Shown here: positions 10,102-17,307 of the stretch, piece by piece | How positions within the stretch are numbered: position 1 is the first letter of the stretch | Layout of the letters: each line of letters begins with the position of its first letter | NCBI GenBank assembly: GCA_021732995.1 | Contig: JAKFWA010000006.1 | Location: 1-64,000, forward strand | Direction: 5' to 3' | Source: Planctomycetaceae bacterium | Lineage (GTDB): Bacteria > Planctomycetota > Planctomycetia > Planctomycetales > Planctomycetaceae | DNA: 64,000 nt | Notes under the pieces: generated by a model | The model's input: the letters and a program-made list of their open reading frames with translations, nothing else | The model's database searches: none | What the model was told of the DNA's origin: nothing | Made by a program: the position numbers and the translations under genes

Positions 10102-10317
10102 GACGATATCCTCACATGAAGCCGACGAAGCGATCTGCCTCCGAAGTGTCATCGTAAGGCCCACGAAAATCGAGGAACAAGCCGTTGGTTCCCACACTTT
10201 CGCGCTGACCACAGTCAGCGGCAAACTTTGCCCGACCGCTACGGACTTGTGCGGGCGGCCACCACCGGCGAACGTCTGTAGAGACGATGAAGTCGCCGGT
10301 TTCGTGGGAGCGATCAC

Positions 10318-12411
10318 ATGACGCGGATCACATTGCTGATTTTCGGGCTGCTCTGGTCGCTGGGACCGTCACCGTCGTTCGTGTTGGCTCAGGCCCCAAA
10401 CGCCAAGCCTGACAAGGAACTCTACCCGGTCTCGTGGAAGACTTTTGAAGCGCGCGACAAGAACAAGGACGGCCAACTCGGCGAGGATGAATTTGTCACG
10501 ACGCAACCAGCGGACAAGCAGCCCCTCTTTCGCCGCGACTTCAAGCTGCTCGATCTCAACGAAGATAAGCAACTGAGCTTCACTGAGTTCCGCAACCTGC
10601 CCGGAACTGTTCCGTTCGCCGAACGCGGACGCATGCCCGATCCGATCGTCAAACTGGTCGACGAGCAGATGCAGAAGTTCGAAGCGGGCCTCAAAGATTG
10701 GGACACGGACAAGAGCGGCAAGCTGGAAGCGAACGAACTCGTGCAGTCTGCGTTCTTTGAGACGTTTGACGATCAGTTGCTGGTCTCACGCGGACCGCAG
10801 TTGTTTCTGACACGTCCGACCCAGGCTCACTGGATCGACCGCGACGGTGACGCGGGACTGAGTAAAGACGAAGTGCGTTTCGCGTTGGAGGTCTCGTTCG
10901 GCATCCGCAGTTGGGACGGCATCCTGATTCACCGCGAGACTGGATTGATCTCTCAGTCCGCAAGCTTCCGGTGGATGGACACCAACCGCGATGGCCGGGT
11001 CTCTCCCGAAGAGCACAAGTTGCGTGGCTATGATGGAGACCTCACCGAAACGCGTTTCAAACAGATCGACACCGACAAAAACGGTGAGCTGTCTTTCGAA
11101 GAATGGACTTCTTCCGAGTTCAAGCTGGTCGATCCGCTGCGTTACTTCCGCGACCGGGACACGAACCTCGATGGCCGCATCGACAAGGAAGAACTCGTGA
11201 AGACGACACCCGCGTGGCAAGCCCCCGTCGGAGCACACATCTTCCCCGGCTTTGATCTCGATCAGGATGGCAGCCTGTCGTGGCAGGAATTCGCGGCCAC
11301 TCCGCTGGTCAATCAGGTCTATCAGTGGCACACGGCCATTAAAGAAACGGATGGCAACGGCAAGCTGTCCCCTGCGGAATTCGTCTTTGAATCACAGGAG
11401 CGGCACCCGCTCATGGGCGGACTGCTGGCGGAATACTTTCGGCGATACGACACCAACAAAGACGGTGCGTTGGATCATGATGAGTTCGAATTCACCACTC
11501 CCGAGGCACCGAAGTCACGCATCTACCGCATGAATATCGACGGCTCGGAACTCGAACTGCTGGCCGACATCGGGTTCGTCGGCTCGAACAGCATGGGTTC
11601 GCCGGACCTCTCTCCCGATGGAAAGATGCTGGCCTTCGACGCCACACCTGCCGTCGGAGTGGATAACGTTTTTAGTCTATCGCACATCGTGACTATGCCG
11701 CTGGAAGGTCCCGACAAAGGCAGGATGAAAGACCTCGGCTTCGGCAACTGCCCCGACTGGTCGCACGATGGCAAGCAACTGGCCTTCTTCGTCAACTCGG
11801 GAAACCCGGCCAAAGATCAGCACGGAGCCTGGATCTCTAACGCAGACGGCACCGATCGCCGGCTCATCGCTGCGAACATGTGGAACCCGAAGTTCTCACC
11901 CGATGACAAACTCATCCTGTGTGCCGACCGCTTTCGCGGAGCCAAGCAGCTCTTCCTCTACGACGTGCAGACCAAAGATGTCATGCAGGTGCTGGCAGGA
12001 CACACCATCCTGGGGGTGCCAGAATTTGACCCGAGCGGCGCGAGGATCGCAGTCACGGTTTTAGAAGACAAGCAGCGCAAGATGTGCCTCATCGACCTGA
12101 CCAACCAAAGTCAGCAGCCCGCCGAGCTATTCAAGCTCGGCCCGATCACGGACACGCTGTCCACATTCACAGACAGCTCGCGCCCGCAATGGTCGCCGGA
12201 CGGCAAAGAACTGATCTTCACCGGCCGCACCGAAAAGGCAGGCATCCACCGCATCCTGCTCGACAAGCAGGATCAACCCTTCAGCTTCGGTCCCCCGATC
12301 CTGCCCACCGACGCCTGCGGAGTTCCCACCCCCGACCACAAGCAGATCATCTTCACATCGTCCCGCCCGCTGAAGGACTTTCCGAACCTGAAGAAGTTCG
12401 CAGCACCATGA
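10318..12411 (+). CDS. Exported EF-hand protein with C-terminal WD40-like (PD40/TolB-type) propeller
   Basis: A 697-aa protein with a signal peptide (1-25, cut after VLAQA) and GTGGGAG upstream of ATG 10318. Residues 45-400 hold about ten EF-hand calcium loops, most with intact D-x-[DN]-x-[DN]-G spacing (DKNKDGQL, DTDKSGKL, DTNRDGRV, DTDKNGEL, DTNLDGRI, DLDQDGSL, DTNKDGAL) and a few degenerate ones. From about 400 the chain changes to six PD40 blades marked by SPDG-like turns (LSPDGKMLAF, WSHDGKQLAF, FSPDDKLILC, WSPDGKELIF). It probably binds calcium in the periplasm and folds as a propeller. The fusion suggests calcium-dependent docking, which is inference. It is divergent from the TPR operon. 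Confidence 0.88.
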   Translation: MTRITLLIFGLLWSLGPSPSFVLAQAPNAKPDKELYPVSWKTFEARDKNKDGQLGEDEFVTTQPADKQPLFRRDFKLLDLNEDKQLSFTEFRNLPGTVPFAERGRMPDPIVKLVDEQMQKFEAGLKDWDTDKSGKLEANELVQSAFFETFDDQLLVSRGPQLFLTRPTQAHWIDRDGDAGLSKDEVRFALEVSFGIRSWDGILIHRETGLISQSASFRWMDTNRDGRVSPEEHKLRGYDGDLTETRFKQIDTDKNGELSFEEWTSSEFKLVDPLRYFRDRDTNLDGRIDKEELVKTTPAWQAPVGAHIFPGFDLDQDGSLSWQEFAATPLVNQVYQWHTAIKETDGNGKLSPAEFVFESQERHPLMGGLLAEYFRRYDTNKDGALDHDEFEFTTPEAPKSRIYRMNIDGSELELLADIGFVGSNSMGSPDLSPDGKMLAFDATPAVGVDNVFSLSHIVTMPLEGPDKGRMKDLGFGNCPDWSHDGKQLAFFVNSGNPAKDQHGAWISNADGTDRRLIAANMWNPKFSPDDKLILCADRFRGAKQLFLYDVQTKDVMQVLAGHTILGVPEFDPSGARIAVTVLEDKQRKMCLIDLTNQSQQPAELFKLGPITDTLSTFTDSSRPQWSPDGKELIFTGRTEKAGIHRILLDKQDQPFSFGPPILPTDACGVPTPDHKQIIFTSSRPLKDFPNLKKFAAP

Positions 12412-12528
12412 GCCGCAGTCCAAGCGTCTGCTCTCACAAATTCACGGCTTGTGTCCGCAGGCGATGCCGCTGCTATCATCTTCACGTCCGAGGATCTTCC
12501 GTTTGAACGTGGCAAGTGAGGCCAAACG

Positions 12529-12795
12529 ATGTCCCTCAGATTGACAGACGAAATGCGCGAAGCCCTGCAGCGGCGGGTCGGATATCCGATAGCTGTCGAG
12601 GATGAGCAGACTCAATTGCAGTACGTGCTCTTGCCTCTGCAACTCTATCAACGACTCCAGTCTGTTTTTGCAGATGCAGAGTTTGACGTGAACGATGCTT
12701 CTGCCGCCCAAAGTCGAGTTGCGGGAATGGCCGGCTGGGATGATCCAGAGATGTCGATCTACGACGACTATGACGCCCACAGGCCGCAGCCATGA
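12529..12795 (+). CDS. Putative antitoxin of a MazF-type toxin-antitoxin pair
   Basis: An 88-aa acidic protein with a GTGAGG site 7 bases before ATG 12529. The segment YVLLPLQLYQRLQSVF and the tail GWDDPEMSIYDDYD resemble small antitoxins found before PemK/MazF toxins in planctomycetes and cyanobacteria. Its stop overlaps the start of a broken mazF-like frame in an ATGA arrangement, the classic antitoxin-toxin coupling, which supports the call more than the sequence alone does. With the toxin destroyed it may be an orphan antitoxin. No DNA-binding domain was recognised with certainty. Confidence 0.65.
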   Translation: MSLRLTDEMREALQRRVGYPIAVEDEQTQLQYVLLPLQLYQRLQSVFADAEFDVNDASAAQSRVAGMAGWDDPEMSIYDDYDAHRPQP

Positions 12796-12869
12796 AGGTG
12801 CAACGCGGTGACGTTGTTCTGGTGAACAAGTTGTGGCCGGTCTCCGACCGAGCCACACTCGACGACTGA
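12792..12869 (+). pseudogene. Truncated PemK/MazF-type toxin fragment
   Basis: The ATG at 12792 overlaps the antitoxin stop. The first 12 codons read MKVQRGDVVLVN, the standard opening of MazF/PemK ribonucleases (RGDVVLVNFP in intact members). Right after the next codon the sequence passes into a palindromic element at 12831, and the frame stops at 12867-12869 after 25 codons. Family members are around 110 aa, and no later MazF segment was found downstream. The toxin is therefore inactive. Confidence 0.7.
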
Positions 12870-12947
12870 AGGTCTCCAGCACCGCGCGCGGCCTCGTTTG
12901 GGAGACCTACGGTCACGGCTTGTGGCTCGGACGGAGACCGGCCACAA
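12831..12947. repeat. Palindromic MITE/REP-like element inserted in the toxin gene
   Basis: Two 27-base arms, 12831-12857 and 12921-12947, are reverse complements with a single mismatch. Inside them a second pair (AGGTCTCC at 12870-12877 and GGAGACCT at 12901-12908) is also complementary. The 117-bp unit can fold into a long nested hairpin and has no coding capacity. It starts exactly where the mazF-like sequence ends. No clear target-site duplication was seen. The following 100 bp hold smaller GC-rich hairpins (for example GGGGT-TAC-ACCCC at about 12949) up to the next gene. Confidence 0.8.
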
Positions 12948-13049
12948 CGGGGTTACACCCCACGCGGCAACTCTGGCATTGACGCCTCGCGGGGGCTCCG
13001 CGACGCTCCGTGTTGGGAGTGGGATCTGTCTGCGCCAAGGGAGTGGCAC

Positions 13050-14774
13050 ATGTACAAGTTGTTGTTGTGTCTGCGTTATTTGCGGACGCGCTATATTGCG
13101 CTCGCCAGCATCATCAGCGTGATGCTCGGCGTGGCCACCATGATTGTGGTCAACAGCGTCATGTCCGGGTTCGCCACCGAGATGCGGACCCGTATTCATG
13201 CCATCCATGCGGATATCAGCCTCGAAACCGGCAGTCTGGACGGTGAACCCAGCGCTCAGCAGCACATGGCGCTGATTCGCGAAGTCGCAGGGCAATACGT
13301 CGAATCGATGACGGCGTCGGTCGAAGTCTTTGGACTGATGCACTTTCGGCGCGGCGGTCAGTGGATTCCACGGCCAGTACAACTGGTTGGCATCGAGCCG
13401 GAGAGCAAGACTCTAGTCGGTCCGTATACCGAGCACCTCGACAGCTACAAGACCATCCGTGAAGACGGTGTGGTAGTCCGTCAGCCGTTGCGTTCCATGA
13501 ACGATAAGCCGGGCTGGGATCTCACCGCTGAGTCGACGGCGTATCGCAAGAAGGAGAAGGAACGCGAGCGCATCTTCCTGAAGCATTTCCTGGATCAGCA
13601 ACAAGAGCAAGAACCGCTGATGGAGCGCAAGCCAAAGTTAGAAGGCGATGCTCCCAAGTTCGAGGAAGGCGCACCCACGTTCGAGAATGAAGTTCCCGAA
13701 CCGAAAGAGTCGCAAGCTGCTGCGGTGGAAACTGCCAATGCCACCGTGGCTGATGACTCCCAGCCGACGATTCAACAGGTCAGTGCCGTCCAACCAGCGC
13801 AAGAAGAAGCTCCGAACCGCCCGAAGGACGACCCCTTCAAGGCACAACCCTTTGTGCAGCAGCAGTTCAACCCAGATGCCGTCGAACCCAGTGATCCCGA
13901 TGGCCCGTATCGAGCTCGCGTGGTGCTGGGCGCGGGGCTCGTCGAATTCATCCGCGAAATCGCCCCGAACAAGATCCGCATCGAACGCATGGTCCACCCC
14001 GGCGACGACGTGAAGATCACCACCGTCAGCGCGGGACGTCCGCCTCGCCCGGTGAGTTTCACGGCCACCGTGACGGACATCTACAAGAGCGGCATGAGCG
14101 AGTACGACTCGAATCTGGTCTTCTGCAATCTGGATTACCTGCAGGAGATTCGCGGGATGATGGACCCGCAGACTCAAGAGCGGGCCATCACGACCGTTCA
14201 GATCAAGCTCAAGAACTACAACGACGCGAAGCTTGTGCTGCAGAAGCTGGAGAACGTCTTTCCGTCGCACCTGTATTCGGTGAAGACCTGGGAACAGAAG
14301 CAAGGTCCGCTGCTGGCCGCTGTGGACATCGAATCCGCGATTCTGAACGTGCTGCTGTTCCTGATCATCGCCGTCGCTGGCTTCGGCATCCTGGCGATCT
14401 TCTTCATGATCGTCGTTGAGAAGACTCGCGACATCGGCATCCTGAAAGCACTCGGAGCCAGCTCACGCGGCGTGATGTCGATCTTCCTGCTGTACGGCCT
14501 GGCTCTGGGTTGCGTGGGCAGCGGGATCGGTGTGGCGTTGGGCCTGGTCTTCGTGCGGTACATCAACGAGATCGAACGCGGATTGTCGCTGGTCACCGGC
14601 CGCAAAGTCTTTGATGAGCGGATCTACTACTTCCCGTCGATTCCCACTGACGTCAATTCCTTCACGGTGTTCTGGGTAGCGATGGGTGCCATGCTGATTG
14701 CCGTCGCGGCCAGCATCCTGCCCGCTCGCCGAGCCGCTCGTCTGCATCCGGTCGAAGCCTTGCGATACGAGTAA
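13050..14774 (+). CDS. ABC transporter permease, LolC/LolE-like, with long acidic insertion
   Basis: A 574-aa inner-membrane protein with AAGGGAG before ATG 13050. A first helix (about 15-40, YIALASIISVMLGVATMIVV) precedes a large periplasmic region, and three C-terminal helices (about 430-465, 480-505, 540-560) carry the FtsX/MacB permease pattern with EKTRDIGILKALGAS and the end ARLHPVEALRYE. Lipoprotein-releasing permeases are usually about 400 aa. Here residues about 185-290 add a Pro/Glu/Gln-rich low-complexity stretch inside the periplasmic part. The partner ATPase follows 72 bp downstream. Lipoprotein release is the best guess; macrolide- or peptide-type export cannot be excluded. Confidence 0.85.
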   Translation: MYKLLLCLRYLRTRYIALASIISVMLGVATMIVVNSVMSGFATEMRTRIHAIHADISLETGSLDGEPSAQQHMALIREVAGQYVESMTASVEVFGLMHFRRGGQWIPRPVQLVGIEPESKTLVGPYTEHLDSYKTIREDGVVVRQPLRSMNDKPGWDLTAESTAYRKKEKERERIFLKHFLDQQQEQEPLMERKPKLEGDAPKFEEGAPTFENEVPEPKESQAAAVETANATVADDSQPTIQQVSAVQPAQEEAPNRPKDDPFKAQPFVQQQFNPDAVEPSDPDGPYRARVVLGAGLVEFIREIAPNKIRIERMVHPGDDVKITTVSAGRPPRPVSFTATVTDIYKSGMSEYDSNLVFCNLDYLQEIRGMMDPQTQERAITTVQIKLKNYNDAKLVLQKLENVFPSHLYSVKTWEQKQGPLLAAVDIESAILNVLLFLIIAVAGFGILAIFFMIVVEKTRDIGILKALGASSRGVMSIFLLYGLALGCVGSGIGVALGLVFVRYINEIERGLSLVTGRKVFDERIYYFPSIPTDVNSFTVFWVAMGAMLIAVAASILPARRAARLHPVEALRYE

Positions 14775-14846
14775 CGAACTAGCAGTGAAATCAGCGTCCG
14801 CCGTACTGACGATCCACCGGCATCCATCTTTCGTTCGGAACGATTC

Positions 14847-15575
14847 ATGACTCAGCAACCCGCCTCTGCGAACGAACACATCGCCTCAGTTGCCGTGGAA
14901 AAGGTGTACTTGAAGGGCAATCACAAAGTGCCCGTGTTGCGCGGCGTGCACATGTCCGTGCAGCGCGGCGAGTTTGTGTCCATCATCGGCCAGTCCGGGT
15001 CCGGCAAAAGCACGCTGCTGCACCTGATGGGTCTGCTGGATAAGCCCAACGTCGGCGAGATCCGTCTCGAAGGCCAGCGCGTCGATGACCTGCCAGCCGC
15101 GACGCGCGATGAACTGCGCAACCGGGTCTTTGGTTTCATCTTCCAGTTCTATCACCTGCTGCCCGAACTCAGCGTGCTGGAGAACGTGCTGTCGCCGCTG
15201 ATGATTCGCGATTCCGCCCTGACCTATTGGCGACGGAAGAGCGAGTATCAAGATCGCGCGCACCAGATCATTGAGCAAGTCGGTCTGTCACATCGACTCA
15301 AGCATAAGCCGTCCGAACTTTCGGGTGGCGAGATGCAGCGTGCGGCGATCGCTCGAGCCCTCATCGCCCGCCCGTCGGTCCTGCTGGCCGATGAACCGAC
15401 CGGCAACCTCGACGGCCAAACCGGCCGCGACATCATCGACCTGTTGCGCACGCTCAACCAGGAACAGGGCCTGACCATCGTGATGGTGACTCATGATGAG
15501 TCCATCGCACAGCAGGCTCATCGCACCGTGCGCCTCTGCAACGGACTGGTCCAGGTCCTCAGCGACGCGGCCTGA
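14847..15575 (+). CDS. ABC transporter ATP-binding protein, LolD-like
   Basis: A 242-aa ATPase with Walker A GQSGSGKST at 48-56, signature LSGGEMQ at 158-164, Walker B VLLADEP with Asp182-Glu183 and the switch histidine at 216 (VTHDE). The sequence belongs to the LolD/MacB/FtsE branch (LMGLLDKP, NRVFGFIFQFYHLLPELSVLENV). It energises the permease encoded directly upstream, probably to release lipoproteins from the inner membrane. A third Lol component (LolA/LolB) is not in the window. Confidence 0.92.
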   Translation: MTQQPASANEHIASVAVEKVYLKGNHKVPVLRGVHMSVQRGEFVSIIGQSGSGKSTLLHLMGLLDKPNVGEIRLEGQRVDDLPAATRDELRNRVFGFIFQFYHLLPELSVLENVLSPLMIRDSALTYWRRKSEYQDRAHQIIEQVGLSHRLKHKPSELSGGEMQRAAIARALIARPSVLLADEPTGNLDGQTGRDIIDLLRTLNQEQGLTIVMVTHDESIAQQAHRTVRLCNGLVQVLSDAA

Positions 15576-15723
15576 ACGATCTCAAAAACCGCCTCCGTCC
15601 CGCGGCAGCCCGAGCGGTAATTTCCACAGGTTTTGAAAAACTCGGCAGAGCCTCGCAGACACACATCAGCAGAGTTCGATATAGAAGTTGTGGCAGTTCA
15701 CTCGGTTAGTCTTCGAGGGCTGA

Positions 15724-17106
15724 ATGATGTCGCACTCCGCCGCTGATCGATCGCATGTTGGAAGCTCCGTCGCCGCTCATTTTCAGCCTGCGGGCCGGGA
15801 TTTATTGCGAGTTGGCTCGCGACGCTGGTTCCTGCAGACCGGCTTGGCGGGAGTCGCCGGGCTGTCTCTGCCTCAGATGTTGGCTGCCAACGAAGCTGCC
15901 AGCCGTACGGGAAAGGCTCCCAAATCCGTCGTCATGTTCTGGTTGAGTGGCGGCTTGAGTCACATCGATTCCTGGGACGTGAAACCTGACGCTCCACGCG
16001 AGATTCGCGGTCCGTTCGAGTCCATCGCAACGAGTATCCCTGGCGTGCGATTTACCGAACACCTGCCGCTGCAAGCTTCGATCATGCACAAGTTGTCGAT
16101 CATCCGATCGATCGACTGCCGATCCAGCAACCACACACCGATCACGATGCAGGCGGGCAATCCGTTGGCCCGCCGAAGTGACGACGGCAACGACGGGCAA
16201 GGCTATCCGTCGATGGGTTCCGTCGTCGCCAAGCTGCGCGGTTCGAATGATCCCAACATGCCTGCCTTCGTCGGCCTCGCCGAAAGCTGGAAGGCTGACG
16301 TCTGGGAGTCCGGGCAGATGGGTTCTGAATACGCTCCCGTGAAGGGCAGCGAATTGGCCGGACGCTTTGCCTTGCCCGAAGGCGTTCAGCTCAACCGACT
16401 CCAAGACCGTCAGACGTTGCGACAGCAGCTCGACTTCCTGCGAGCGGACATTGATCGCGCGGAGTCGATGTCACGCAGCGATCGTTACACACAACAGGCT
16501 TATGACCTTGTCTTGTCAGGCAAGGCGCAACGAGCGTTCGCGGTCGATCAGGAATCTCAACAACTGCGCGACGCGTACGGCCGCGACTCCATCGGTGAGA
16601 AAGCCTTGCTCGCGCGACGACTGGTTGAGTCCGGAGTCAGTTACGTGCTGGTGAGTGGCGCGTGGGGCTACTTCGATCATCACGGCGACGAAGTTCGCTG
16701 GGGTGGCATTGAGAAGGGACTGAAGCCGCTGCTGCCGCGCATCGATCAGGTCATCTTCACGCTGATCAACGACCTCGAGTCGCGCGGGCTGCTGGATTCC
16801 ACGCTGGTGCTGATGCTCGGCGAATTCGGTCGTGGCCCGGTGATGACCAAGACCGCCGGTCGGGATCACTGGACCAACTGCATGTCGATGCTGGTCGCCG
16901 GCGGCGGCCTGAAGCACGGCCAGATCATCGGGGCTACCGATGCTCGTGGGTACGGCATCGTAGACCGCGTTATCACACCGCAAGACCTCGCAGCCACGAT
17001 CTATCGCTACATGGGCATCGATCTGGACGCTCACTGGGTGAACCCTCAAGGTCGCCCCGTCCCGATCGTCGTCGAAGGCGGCAAGCCGATCCCCGAACTG
17101 GTCTGA
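15724..17106 (+). CDS. DUF1501 domain protein with Tat-type leader
   Basis: A 460-aa protein. The N-terminus carries SRRWFLQTG at 32-40 followed by a hydrophobic stretch, a twin-arginine-like export signal expected for this family. The rest is DUF1501, distantly related to alkaline-phosphatase/sulfatase folds: SVVMFWLSGGLSHIDSWDVKPDAP near residue 70, a middle GYPSMGSVVAKL, and late GEFGRGPVMTKTAGRDHW. DUF1501 genes commonly sit beside DUF1549/DUF1553 genes in planctomycetes; here it stands alone between the Lol-like pair and the synthase at 17308, with its usual partner type 5 kb away on the other strand. Enzymatic activity is unknown. Confidence 0.9.
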   Translation: MMSHSAADRSHVGSSVAAHFQPAGRDLLRVGSRRWFLQTGLAGVAGLSLPQMLAANEAASRTGKAPKSVVMFWLSGGLSHIDSWDVKPDAPREIRGPFESIATSIPGVRFTEHLPLQASIMHKLSIIRSIDCRSSNHTPITMQAGNPLARRSDDGNDGQGYPSMGSVVAKLRGSNDPNMPAFVGLAESWKADVWESGQMGSEYAPVKGSELAGRFALPEGVQLNRLQDRQTLRQQLDFLRADIDRAESMSRSDRYTQQAYDLVLSGKAQRAFAVDQESQQLRDAYGRDSIGEKALLARRLVESGVSYVLVSGAWGYFDHHGDEVRWGGIEKGLKPLLPRIDQVIFTLINDLESRGLLDSTLVLMLGEFGRGPVMTKTAGRDHWTNCMSMLVAGGGLKHGQIIGATDARGYGIVDRVITPQDLAATIYRYMGIDLDAHWVNPQGRPVPIVVEGGKPIPELV

Positions 17107-17307
17107 TCAGAGTCGCTGATCACCCCGTGATCCGAACGGTGACCAGTGTCGGTTCGTTCTTCCAGCTCCACCTGACCTCGAAGGCATCCGCAGGTTTCTC
17201 GCTCGCGCTGGTTTGCAGCGTCTCGTCAAAGGGACGATTCTGCCGCTTGAAAAGCGATCGAATAAGAAGCCGTTCGCCCATACAATGCCTCGCAGAGTTC
17301 CCGAGAC

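Noticed and set aside
13638-14303. 221-codon minus-strand frame inside the permease gene
   Set aside because: Antisense to the permease with no motif or translation signal.
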